A DNA stretch of 64,000 nt from Cycas panzhihuaensis (taxonomy: Eukaryota; Cycadophyta), in NCBI GenBank assembly GCA_023213395.1, contig CM041465.1, positions 219,425,741 to 219,489,740 of the forward strand, in the 5' to 3' direction. A program made the translations under genes and the position numbers. Shown here in pieces: positions 11,541 through 22,763 of the stretch. Each line of letters starts with the position of its first letter. Positions within the stretch are counted from its first letter, which is position 1. The notes beneath the pieces are model-generated. The model saw only the letters and a list, made by a program, of their open reading frames with translations. It was not told the origin of the DNA and ran no database searches.

Positions 11541-12059
11541 AAGTTTTAAAGATGATAACCAAATTGGCCTTTTTTTTCAAAATGAAGAAGAGTCCATTAA
11601 TCAACATGTTGAGGGATCTACCACTTCCTCAAATGAAATAGACATGTTTGATGGTATAGATAAAGAAAACATTATTTGACTTAAATCAAACAAGTTTCCA
11701 AAGGGTATGGTAACTTTATAATACATATTTGATGCCAATGATTCTCCAAAGTTCAAACCAACAAAGCCTAAAATCTTGATTTGAGCTCTGGTGAAGGGTA
11801 TACTTATTAATTTAGTTACATGAGAGGATCTTAGAGTGATTTATATCAATGAAGCATATTCTTAGGAGGAATGAAAAAAATCATTGATGTTAGTAAAATA
11901 TATACAAATTTCTTCACCTACAAGCATCGGGATCTAAAGGTTTTCAACCTAAAAGTAATTCAACATACCATTCTAATCAAGCTAGGAGTAAAGCTTTTTT
12001 GTCAAAACTAAATACCTTGGAACCTAAGATTTGTGGATCTAATTTGGGATAAGCCCAAA
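11541..12059 (+). other. T1 linker between RNase H and RT
   Basis: Degenerate coding sequence with pieces such as KFPKGMVTL and DANDSPKFKPTKPK, which matches the spacer that precedes RT in this lineage. There is no catalytic domain here. Confidence 0.45.
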
Positions 12060-13200
12060 AAGTTGTTGGATATAGACATACTTTTCCCCATCAAGAACCT
12101 AGTCTCCACCAAGAAAATGAATAGAAAGCTTTATCTCTATGTTGATTTTTAAAACTTAAAATTAAAATATCTTAAAGATAACTATCTTTTACTACAAATG
12201 GAGCAAAATTTATAAGTTATTAATTGTTTAGAGATGATGTCCTTATTGGATGGTTTCTCAAATATAATCAAATTTTAGTTTCTAAAGTTGACCAACACAA
12301 GACTACATTCACCACTCCATAAGGAACTTTTGCTTATAAAAAAATGGATTTTGGGATAATCAGTATAGGGGTTACATTCGAAAGAGTTATGGATTAAACC
12401 TTCAAAGGCTTAATAAATTTGATTATTATCATTTATTTGTATAATATGATTATATACTCCAAAAGATAGAAAGACCATTCTGAACATTTAGAAAGAGTGT
12501 TGCAAGGGTGTTAATAGTTTAGAATATCCCTTAACTAAAATAAGTTTATGTTTAAAGCAACCACAGAGAAATTGCTCAATCACATTATTTCAAAGGAAGG
12601 GACCCTTATTGACCTAAAACATATTAAAGCATGCAAATATTTCCTACTCCCCCTAACAAGAAAGTAATCTAATCTTTCTTTATCAAAATTAAAATTTTAA
12701 GGAGGTTTATACATGATTTTATTAGGATCACTCTTCCTATCAACTAGTTGTTAAAGTTAAAAGATAAACTTCTAATGGACCATGGTGGCCAAAGTTGCTT
12801 TTGATAAGATTAAGGAATGTATGGCATAAGCTCCTATCTTAGCTAACCTAGACTTCACAAGGGATTTTATCATCTACTCATATGCTTTGGAAGGAGCCTA
12901 TATAATAATATTGATGCAGTCAAATGATGATAAGAAGGAAAACTTAATTGTATTCCTTAATAGGTCACTTAAAGAATGTCAATTGTGGTATTCCATGGTT
13001 AAGAAGAAAGCCTTTACTTTAGTAAAGGTGATTGAAGATTTTAAACTTTATGTTGTACACAACCACATTGATGCATATGTTCCTTTGGATCATATTAAGA
13101 TGCTGTTAAATCAAATTATCCCCTCTAGAAAATGGGCTAAATGGTTGGCCAAGATCTAAGAGCTTAACTTTGATGTCAAATCAATATGTATAGTTAATGA
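12060..13200 (+). pseudogene. T1 reverse transcriptase and RNase H
   Basis: RT motifs in order: KLYLYVDF-stop-NLKLKYLKDNYLL (about 12128), MMSLLDGFSNI (about 12240), and the catalytic box, which reads YLYNMIIYSK at 12433. The Asp-Asp pair is therefore Tyr-Asn. Downstream, an open 90-codon stretch (12887-13159) is the Ty3 RNase H: FLNRSLKECQLWYSMVKKKA, FTLVKVIEDFKLYVV, IDAYVPLDHIKMLL and RKWAKWLAKI. The RNase H part is the best-preserved piece of T1. The enzyme would be inactive. Confidence 0.85.
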
Positions 13201-14454
13201 ACATGGCCTCTGTAAACTTATTATTGAGGATTATTTAAGGACCATCTTTTATTTAAATGAACCAAACAATCAAAGAGATCACTTAGAAGACCTCCTAAGT
13301 TTCCAAGTTTTAGATGTTGACTATGATTCCTTCTCATTTATTTTATATTATATTAGTGTTTATCTAACACATGGGATTTGTTCAAAGTATTTGGATAAGA
13401 GGTTTAAGAGGAATCTTAAGTTGAGGGCCACTTCATATTTCCTCATTCAAGGGCAACTAGATAGGAGAGACTTTAATGAACTCTATTGAAATGCCTCTAA
13501 ACACAAGAAGCTACTAAAATTTTAAAAAGAGTTTTATTTCAAATTTTGTGGGGGATGTTTTGTAGTAGACACCATAATACATAAGATCTTGTGGGAAAGT
13601 TTCTTCTAGCCAACTCTATCCCATATAAGAAATTACATGTCATATTAAAAGTTTATAGGGAAGCATTTGGTAGTCATTCCCATATAACCTATTTTTGTGA
13701 ATCAATCATTTGAAAAGTAGGGTCTAGACTTCATTGGTCTAATAAATCCCCTTTAAGTAAAGGGCATGCCTACATCCTCTCAATTACTAACTACTTCATA
13801 TAATGGATTAAGGCTATTAACTCTAGTAAATCAAGCTCAATAGTAGTCATCAAGTTCATAGAGCAAGTTCTAATGTCCAAATTTAGTATTCCTATTATTT
13901 TAATTTTGATAATGGATCAACTTTTACTTCTTTAATAATGTTGAATTTCATAGGAAAGTATGCAGTGATCCTTAATACATCCTCCAACTACTACCCTTAA
14001 GCAAATGGATTGGTAAAGTCCTCCAATAAGAACTTGACCAGGATAATCAAAAGGTTAATCTTATAGAATCAAAGGGGTTAGCATGTTAAACTATAATAGG
14101 CTTTATGGACTGATAAAGTCATAAAGAAGGAATCAATTGGGTACTCCCCGTATCTTTTAGTGTATGGAAAAGAGGTTGTGATGCCTCCTCACTTATCTTT
14201 AAAACTTTTTTAGTTAATTTAGTGTGAAGATGGGAGTCTTTCTCTACTAGCCTTGATATTCTAAAACTTATTAGATCTAGATGAGAAGTGACCAAATACC
14301 CTAAATTATATTAAAACTCATTAAGAAAAAGGTTTTTTTTTTCTTGATAAGAGGGTCAACATGAAAAAGATTTTGTATTTAAGTCGTAAATTACCAATAT
14401 AGGATAAAGTGCATCAGAAACTGAGTGTATATTAAAAGTTTGATTCTTTATGGT
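13201..14454 (+). pseudogene. T1 integrase, N-terminal and core parts
   Basis: The zinc-binding region appears as ILYYISVYLTHGICSKYLDK and NLKLRATSYFLIQGQ, with degenerate His/Cys after 13540. Core pieces are GLDFIGLINPL (about 13728), FDNGSTFTS (about 13907), YP-stop-ANGLVKSSNKNLTRI (about 13990) and LVYGKEVVMPPHLSL (about 14158). Both Asp are present. The Glu position in NGLVKSSNK is Lys. The frame runs to 14454, where N1 interrupts it. Confidence 0.8.
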
Positions 14455-14785
14455 TATTAGAAATGTAAAATCACTCTGATACCATGATAGAAATGTAATA
14501 GACATAATATTAAATAATTAAATGAATGAGAAAATAATAGAACAAAAATACCAAGATCATAAATGGTATCATGGGATACCTTCATTTTTTATTTTTTTAA
14601 ACATTACATACTATATAATATACTATACTACATGTTATATAATATGATCATCTCATGTACTATTGAATTCTTTATTTAGTAGATTTTATCTTTGGTGTGG
14701 GGCCCACCTTATTTGAGTGTTTCATAGATAAATTTTCACTAGCAAATATGTCCTTATTTTTCTCTAATGTTTTAATATTCCAATA
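14455..14785 (-). repeat. N1 3' LTR
   Basis: 331 bp. It aligns along its whole length with 17200-17520, for example the shared block CCAAGATCATAAATGGTATC. Confidence 0.85.
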
Positions 14786-14796
14786 CTCCCCCTTAA
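14786..14796 (-). other. N1 polypurine tract
   Basis: The minus strand reads TTAAGGGGGAG directly before the LTR's TATTG. Confidence 0.75.
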
Positions 14797-17187
14797 TATA
14801 CATTTGGGTACATCAATATTGATTTGATTCTTGGAAATTTTCTTAAAATAATATTTGGTACCTTGTCTTCAACTTGTCTTTATTATTTCAACTCTTGAAT
14901 ATGGCAATGATGGTTGATGTTGATACGCTTCATTTTGTCATATAACACTAGAGTCTTCATCAATTATATAAGATTCTCAAAATCATATTAAATCTCTGTA
15001 TATGCAATCAAGTAAATTATTTGATATGGGTCTTTTAAGTATTTTTGTCAAGTTGTTTTAAGAACATTTATTTTAACTTCTCTTTCTACTTCATCTTAAT
15101 CACTCTTGATCATAGGAAAATCTCCTGGATTAACTCAATCTCTATCTCTTTAATTTCTTCAACTTGATTCAACATTCTCAAGAGTAGTAATCTTAACCAT
15201 TGTAGATTTAGTAGATCATTTAATATTAGTATTAGATTCATCAATAACTTTTGTCAATTATCTCCTTTACTTGACATACCTTTTCTTCAAGGTTTTGGCA
15301 TACCTTTTCTTCTTGGACACATACTTTTGCTTAATAAAATATATAAAATAACATGAGAGTTAAGGGGAACACTTAACAAAACCAATATCAAATATTACAT
15401 TTTAATAAATATCACCTATAACATTATCTTGAGGCATTGATCTTATATAATGAATACAAATAAATGGGATATCAAGCTTTTCAGACTTGTCTTCAATAAT
15501 TATTGGCCTTTCAACTAACTTGACTCCTAGAGTATAAATAGACTTCAACATGTCACCATCTTCTTTTGTAGTAGCAACACGATATAGTTATTTGTATATA
15601 ATCTTTTTCAAAGTGGAGAAGATATAATTGAGTGCTTCTTTAGCTTTTTAACAGTTCCATTAATTCTTATTGTTTATTAGGTGTTAATTCTAATTTAGAA
15701 TAAATTTGTTTTAGAGATTTATATCCTTTGGTAGTAATTTCCCATAAATTTATTACTTCTAAAGAAGGTTTTATTCTTTTTAACCAAAAAAAGTAAATTT
15801 TCCTTTTTATTTGGGAACCATAAGAAGCAGACGAGAAATTTCCATTATGCTAATGAAAATCAATCAAAATAAGTGCAAGAATTCATCCATATTTAATTAT
15901 AAATAAGCACATTAGTTCATCATTCTCAATATGTAATTCTACATAAATTCTACTTCTCAATTTTCTCTCATGGTCCTAGAAAAATGCATCAGCTTTAAGG
16001 TGAAATTTCTTTGAAAAGATTATATTAAAACACCTTAAAACATAGTTTGAAATGAAGTACTCTAAGTCAAAATTTTGGTGGTTTAGATTATTTGTAAAAT
16101 GGTCTTTTAGTTGAGAATATATAAAGAAAATAGTAGAGTTACCTCCTTATGAAGAGAAATTAAATTAGTTAAATATTAGGCCCTTCTATTAGCTGATAGT
16201 CGGTCATGTTGAAGCTGCATATGATTAGGGGCTTATCTATTGGGGGGCTAGTTGACTCCAAATCAAAATTCAATATAGCTTAACCAAGCAACAACATTAT
16301 AAAAAAAATATTTACTAAGCTCTAAGTTCAATAAGATGCTCGAGTTTTAATAAAAACCCTATGATGACAAATTTTATGAAGAATCAAATCAAAATCTCAT
16401 GAAAATCGATGAGATCATTGATGAACATCTCTAAATTCATACTCGGGCAAGCAAATTATTATTCACATAAAATTTTATCTTCAATAGAGCTATGCAGAGT
16501 GTAGAACATGCACAAATAAGCTTGTGATCATGTAAAGAGTGCAAGATTATGGAACATATATAGCCTAGTGATAGCAACTTAATGGGAGGACTCATAAACA
16601 AATCATGGTAGTTGGATTACATAACAATTAAGATTATCACATGTAATTAGTAACATGGATCTTCTTCTTTAGAGGGCATTTGAGTTCTTCATGGGAGGTT
16701 CAACTAACAAGAAGCTTAGACCAATTGTTCTCTTTGTTAGTTATGAGAATCATCGGATGGACCACATTTATGAAGATGAGCTTAATAACTTTGTTGAGGT
16801 AGGAGTAGAGACTAGAAAGACTGGGAAACACATACCATATAGATGGGTAACCATGAATGGAGGAGATGGGTCATGATAGGTTAATATAAAGGAGCATAAC
16901 ACACAAATAGATAATTGCCAAACATGTAAATAGGAATATTTATGGACTCATAGGATCCATACAAAATAGAGGGTTTAATCACAACATGAAGGGCACAAGC
17001 AATTTCACATGGTAGAGAATGAATCCTAACAATGTGAAATGAAATTATTCAAATGGACTGGAATGACACAAATGGATTTGAATAGACTTGACATTTCACC
17101 AAATAGTCTCATAAATAAACTTCAACTATTAATCAAACAAGAAAACATATAACAATTTTTACTAGCCAATCCCTTTTCTTTACCTAA
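14797..17187 (-). other. N1 internal region, no gene seen
   Basis: About 2.4 kb, AT-rich. Frames on both strands are short. The longest plus-strand frame (16691-16876, 61 codons) has no recognisable motif and is antisense to the element. Confidence 0.5.
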
Positions 17188-17199
17188 GCTTTGATACCA
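17188..17199 (-). other. N1 primer binding site
   Basis: TGGTATCAAAGC on the minus strand, directly at the LTR end with no spacer. Confidence 0.75.
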
Positions 17200-17520
17200 T
17201 ATCAGAAATGCAAAATCACTCTAATACCATGATAGAAATGCAATAAGCATAATATCAATTAACTAAATAAATGAGAAAATAACAAAACTAAAATACCAAG
17301 ATCATAAATGGTATCAGAGCACCTTCATTTTTTATTTTTTAGAATATCACATACTACATAATATGTTATACTACATGTTATATAATATGATCATCTCATG
17401 TACTATTGATGTCTTTATTTAGTAGATTTTATATTTGGTGTGGGCCCCATCTTATTTGATTATTTCATAGATAAATGTATATTAGTAAATATGTCCTCAT
17501 TTTTCTCTAATATTTCAATA
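17200..17520 (-). repeat. N1 5' LTR
   Basis: 321 bp, paired with 14455-14785. The primer site fixes its inner end and the target duplication its outer end. Confidence 0.85.
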
Positions 17521-17645
17521 ATGGTTGGGGTCTTATGTGATTCATGAGACCATTAATGGTAATGTTTTTTAGTTAAAAAATCTCAAAGATAAATTATTGC
17601 TTATTCTTATGAATGGGTAATTTCTTAAGCATTTCTATGAAGGAT
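17521..17645 (+). pseudogene. T1 integrase C-terminus, after N1
   Basis: Joining 14449 to 17521 restores the family pattern in reading order: FDSLW before N1, then GSYVIHETINGNVF and, near the end, MNG-stop-FLKHFYEG. This corresponds to the GPF/Y-type C-terminal block of gypsy integrases and ends the T1 polyprotein. It is the evidence that N1 inserted into T1. Confidence 0.7.
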
Positions 17646-18810
17646 GATTACAAGATGAAGATATATACATAAGTAAATATTTATATAAAAGAATAATTAC
17701 ATTCTTATGACTTATATGGGTAATAAGAATCAAGGATGTTGGTTGTTATCCATAAAAGGGTACCTTGTAAAAATTTTAATCAATAAAATTTAGTATACTT
17801 GCAACTTTTACTTGGTGACAATATTCGTAATACAAAGACAATCGAAGTGGAAGTGTAGAGGAAGATAAGTATTTTTTTATGAAAGAATAGTCAAATAAGT
17901 TTGCTTGTTTTTCAATTTTAAATAGAAATGAAGGCTTCTACATAACAGGTAAAAACTTGAAATGGGATACTTTTAAAAAGAGTAGAAGCCTATGCCTTAG
18001 AAGTTTTTGTGAGCTCATGTACCATGTCCTACATCCAATAATTCATAAGATCAAAGTCAAAACAAAATGTGGTAAAGACTATAGGAAAAGATAACATAGT
18101 TGAGACATTCGAACTATTGAATCAAGATAGTCAGGAACATCATTGTCATTCATTATAAAGAGCCTTGAAAGAAGTAAGGTAAATTAAAGAATAAGTTTGA
18201 ATCATTAAATTAAAGCATTAATGTTAAGCTCCATTATTAAAATAACAAATGGAAAGGTCTTTCAAGTTGATACTTAGAACTTTTTAGGAAAGCTTTCCTA
18301 CATCCTATATCCTATGAGGGAAACTTAGGAAGTGATGTGGGGTTTACTCAAGATGCAGGTATAGATCTTAATGAAATAAACACTCCCATATCTCATATCC
18401 TACATCTTGTGACTAAATGAATAAAGTACTAAGACTCAATATAAGTATATAGATGTAGGTGTGGACCCACCACAAAAATAATTATAATAATAATAAATTC
18501 CTCCACTTAATTCATTAGTTTCCACATTAAACCTACTAGCATGTGAATTTATTAGTCTATCCCCCTCTTTTTTTCCCTTTATTATATGATTTGGCATATT
18601 TCTTACCTCATTATTACATGCATTTAGCCTTCATGATTTATTGGGTTCTAAAAGTTAGGAATTTATGTTAGTACCTAAGCATTTTTTAGGAGATTACCTA
18701 GAGAAGTAAGTATTCTTTCCCTATATATTATTTCTTGCATTTAAAGAATGTATTATACTATTGCTTTCTTATCCTTTCTTATAACATAACTTGGTGTTTA
18801 TAAAGAGATC
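17646..18810 (+). other. T1 downstream region, possible 3' LTR not resolved
   Basis: No coding motif. The T1 3' untranslated part and 3' LTR should lie here, but I could not find a partner LTR in the window. AATAAA-like signals and an AAT microsatellite (about 18479-18500) are present. Confidence 0.35.
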
Positions 18811-20799
18811 ATGGCATCCTTTAGCTTAAAGACTAAGAATCCTCTATGGTATTTTATCAATAGGTAATGAGGCATGCCAAAATAATCAACTTAATAATCA
18901 TTGATCAATTAGTAAATGTTCACATCAAGGAAAATATTTATATGATTACCCATTTGTTAAGTGCCACTATAGGGAGTTTTAAATTTTGAAGGAGGTTTTC
19001 CTAGAGTGAGGATAACATACAAGTAAGGAAACCAATTAACTTTTTGTACCCTAAACTATGGAGGACTAAATACACAAAGTCTTATTCCATAATAGCTTAT
19101 AACTCTGTATATATAATTGAGTCTTATATAGATATAGGTGTGTAGACCTATATTCCTAATTCTATTCAAATTTGGTTTGTTAGAGAAGAGGATGCCAAGA
19201 ATAGAGATTATTCCCTAGAACAAAATGATTGTATCATATGGCTATATGGATTTAAAGGAAAGGCTTTGATTTTTCCCATGTATCCAAAAGAGAGAGTATG
19301 TATGAGATATGCAAACAATTACATTTGATTAGGGATTCTTTATATGCATATAAAAAGCTTTGATGCAAAAATTTAAATTTATTATTAGAGAATATTCAAT
19401 TAATTCTTGGTCATTCATCAAGAAACAAGGGGGAAGAAATAAAAGGGCATAAGTTTAAGGAAGCTACCTAACCATATTATGACCTACATAGACTAATGGA
19501 AAATTATTTGACTTCTATTTGGATGGCCAACAAAATAGAAGAGCATATAGCCAATTATTATGACCATAAACAAAACCCAAAGAGCTATCAACAATTGGTA
19601 ACTCATAGGCAAAATTGCTTCACTCCTCATTCTAGTGTTAATTTTGAAAATAATATTAACAATATTAATTCTAGTGGTGCAAATAGTGGGATGTTAACTC
19701 AAGCAATAAAAAGGAACTAGAGTATAGCTGCTTCATAGGCAAGGTATTCCATAGCTACATCACCCTTTATTTCCTAAAGTAAAGATTCAAAGGCCAGTTC
19801 AAAAAGAGTTAATATACCATTGGGGGAGGGTGAAGCTACAAAGAAGAGTCAAGTGAGAAGTACAAGCTAAGAAAAATCTCTAATTACTTTTGATGATCCT
19901 AACAAAGAATTGACACAACTAATTTTATAAATAAAGAAGATGGAAAGAGGGAAAACCTCCTACTTTTAATAAAGATCATGGTTTTACCACTGCATTCATT
20001 TAGGATGTTAAGAAACAAAGCATTCTCACAACTAAATCCACCCCTAAGAGAAAGCAAAGGGAGGTGATATGGGAATAATCCTAGACTTTAATGGTCAAAA
20101 GTTTGTCATCCCAATGGGAAAATAAACACCTATTAAAAGAGATAATCTACATCTTGCCACTAGGCATATGATCAAAAATGATATAATAAAGTTACAAGGG
20201 GAGGTGGAAAAGTAGAAGGCTTAGAGTAAATATTGGAAGAAAAAGTATAAAGAAAATTGTAAACATTTTGTTGCACTTCCATTACAACAAGAACAACCCT
20301 AGATCAGGGAGAAGAATCTACTATTATGGCCCCAACCAACGTCATTACAAAACCCCTTAAATCTAAAAAAATTTTAAAGGGGATGTAGTGAAGGAAAAAA
20401 ATAATAATTATTAGAAATTGTTGGATTTTTTTGGGAGGTCTAAATTCGATTATAAACATTATTGAGTCAGATATATTACATAAATAAAACCCTAAAGAAG
20501 AAAGAAGCCATCTTGTGAGAGGCATTAAAAGTATATTGGACAAAAATAAGAGGAATGCTTATTAATCCCCCATAGGATATACTTTCTTTCTTAGAAAAAT
20601 GGGAAATTTTCTTTAAGACTACCCTATTTATATTGAAAGAATAAATTCAAAAGGCAAAAAAAATTGATGAGGAAATTAATTAGATTCTTAATGAGTTAGA
20701 TCAATAACACTTAAGTAGTCATCTACCCAATCTTTTTTATAAATATTCAAACCCCATAGAGAAGAGTCAATACTAATATCCTTAATAAGTAGAGGTGAT
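18811..20799 (+). pseudogene. Unassigned coding remnant, first part
   Basis: ATG at 18811 starts MASFSLKTKNPLWYFIN and is soon broken. Open pieces recur in one orientation. 19496-19720 is rich in Asn (YYDHKQNPKSYQQL, NNINNINSSGANSG). Near 20600 there is a charged, heptad-like stretch (KAKKIDEEIN, ILNELDQ). It continues after G2 at 25151. I do not recognise the family. A Gag or accessory protein of a large gypsy element is possible. Confidence 0.35.
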
Positions 20800-21112
20800 T
20801 GAAGGTATTTGTAGAGATGCAGAGTAGAGCAGTAAACCAAAGTAACTTAAGCCATTGTGTAAACATGTGAAAACATCATTTGAATTAATCCATATTGCTG
20901 AAAGTATACAAAATATCCTTGAAGAGGTGGTGTTAATGAACACCAACGGAGATGTCGCCGTGATATTTATATTTTGATGGAGGAGAGAAACATACTCAAT
21001 GTATAATTCAAATTAATATTGAATAATGTGAAACATTAAATGTGAACTTACCTATGAAGGTTGTGCGTTGCGTACTCTAAGGTGGGGTCATGTGATGAGC
21101 ATTAACCCAACA
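20800..21112 (-). repeat. G2 3' LTR
   Basis: About 313 bp, with minus-strand ends TGTTGGGTTAATG...CTTCA. It matches 24828-25150 nearly throughout, for example the block CCTTGAAGAGGTGGTGTTAA. Confidence 0.9.
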
Positions 21113-21123
21113 TTCTCCCCATT
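21113..21123 (-). other. G2 polypurine tract
   Basis: The minus strand reads AATGGGGAGAA just before the LTR's TGTTGGG. Confidence 0.65.
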
Positions 21124-21807
21124 AATGGTCATCACATACATCTTTATCTTCTCTTTGAACTTGTGATACTTGAACTTGAAAAAAACTTTGAATGCTTGTC
21201 CTTTAGCTTTATCATCATCAACTCACCTCATCCTTTCAGTAATGTGTGTCTCTTTAATATTAAGTGGTTCAAATGATGTCTAAGTAGGTATAGCTTAATT
21301 TGAATGAGGATGAATGGATGCATCTTTGACTTTATCATCTTGAATCTTTGTTTTATGAATAACGATCATGTCCAAGTGTATCTCCTCCTTAAATGAAGGA
21401 TCATGTGCAACAATGTGATCATTCATTTAACTTGAGTCTTCTTCACTAATCTTTTCAAAACAAACAACCTGCTCTGATGTCTGTCTCACATCTACAATAT
21501 TATCATAATTAAAATCATTCACATTAAGGGTGTCTCTCCCATAAATAGAATCTAAGGTATCCCATATGGATTTTGATGTCATAATTTTAGAAACATTAGA
21601 AAATATATTGTTGTCTAGGGTACAAAACAATATGGCTAAGGCTTCATTGTCTTTTTTTATGTTTTCTTTAGTATTAAGTTTACATCTATTTCTTATATAT
21701 CTCCAAAGATTATTTGTAATAAAGTATGTTTGCATTGTTTGACTCCATTATTAAAAATCATGGCCATCAAATATAAGAAATCTTATCTTATTTAGATTTA
21801 TTGGTAT
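21124..21807 (-). pseudogene. G2 Gag-like protein
   Basis: One continuous minus-strand frame of about 228 codons, broken only by stops. The N-terminus reads NKIRFLIFDGHDF, two stops, then WSQ. Next comes TYFITNNLWRY, where the Trp that is a stop in G1 and G3 is kept. KKDNEALAILFCTLDNNIFS and TSKSIWDTLDSIYGRD complete the UBN2-like half. The C-terminal half is acidic and His-rich (ACKEEIHLDM-like charge, DDDKAKGQAFKVFFKFKYHK) and ends FKEKIKMYVMTINGEN, running into the LTR. The longest open piece is 21427-21735. No zinc knuckle is present. Confidence 0.75.
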
Positions 21808-22727
21808 TATATAAGGAACTTTAGCACATAATCAAAAAGTGTGATTTTCAAGTAAGAAGACAAATCCTTAAATGAACACTTATAATTTTTAATACTTATG
21901 ATGGATGAAGTAAATGATAAAGATATTCCTTCTTAATAAATTAAAAAAAAAGAGTGCAAGCTAATGTCTTTTAAAAAATAATTAATCAATGAAGAAAATA
22001 AATTATCAATGATGTGATCTTACTTAGGGTTTTGAAAGGTTTTTTTATCCACCAAAAAGAAGAACAATATCCAATAAGCAAAATTGAATAAACGATATAA
22101 TAAACTTTTTGAAGAAAATATTTAAATAGTAACTTCTTTTGATAAACCAAAAAGATGAATGCTAATATATAAATCAATGCCTTTGAAGTTGAAATGATCC
22201 TTTTGAAAATAAAGTGCACAAATAACTATATGCTACCTTTATAAGTGCAATAATAAATTAATAATACTTTTAGCAAGTGAACTTTTGATGCATATAATAG
22301 TAAAGAGCGTTATGCACTTTTCAAAAAGAAAAAGCCTTTAGAAGAAATCAAAAAAGCTTAATAAATCAATGAACTTAGTATATATGATTGTAAATACTCT
22401 TTGAAATAGGATGATCAAACAAGAAGTACTTATGTAGATAACTTTCTTATTGAAATAAACAACTAATGAACTTTTCTTCAAATAAATGATATTGATGAAA
22501 TAATCCTTCCTTTTCCTATTTAATATGATGAAGAAACAATAAGGAAGTATATGAAAATATAAATGTTTAATACAATGAAATATTTTAATAAATCTTAAAG
22601 TTTTCCAATAGAAACAAGTGGCTCAAGTAAGTCAATTGATAATGAAATGAATTCCTTTTCAAATATATGCAAGATAATTTACTATCCTTTTTTACCATAA
22701 ATGAAGATGAATAAGGTAGGAATTTTG

Positions 22728-22763
<36 letters not shown>

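Larger units (their letters stand above)
14455..17520 (-). mobile_element. N1: small non-coding LTR element with TA...TA ends
   Basis: LTRs at 14455-14785 and 17200-17520 (331 and 321 bp) flank 2.4 kb without a recognisable protein. Orientation is minus: TGGTATCAAAGC at 17188-17199 abuts the right LTR, and TTAAGGGGGAG at 14786-14796 abuts the left one. The 5-bp target duplication ATGGT is present at 14450-14454 and 17521-17525. The LTR reads TATTG...GATA on the minus strand, not TG...CA. It sits in the T1 integrase C-terminus, so it is younger than T1. It resembles a LARD-type non-autonomous element. Confidence 0.85.
9108..17645 (+). mobile_element. T1: Tat-related Ty3/gypsy element, interrupted by N1
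   Basis: Conceptual translation gives gag, protease, archaeal-type RNase H, reverse transcriptase, the element's own RNase H and integrase in this order, which is the gypsy order (RT before integrase). The second RNase H points to the plant Tat-related lineage. The integrase C-terminus is split at 14454 by N1 and resumes at 17521. All domains carry many stops and catalytic changes. I could not find a matching LTR pair. The LTR at 8770-9077 lies just upstream, but no copy of it follows 17645. Confidence 0.8.

Noticed and set aside
16691-16876. 61-codon plus-strand frame starting MGGSTNKKLRP
   Set aside because: No motif, lies antisense inside N1, and no continuation on either side.
18811-19300. 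Idea that the remnant is a viral movement protein or other endogenous pararetrovirus piece
   Set aside because: Only vague similarity in tone. No conserved motif could be pointed to, and no RT of that type lies nearby.
20304-20543. 79-codon minus-strand frame with hydrophobic stretches
   Set aside because: Hydrophobic because it is antisense to an A-rich coding remnant. No support on its own strand.
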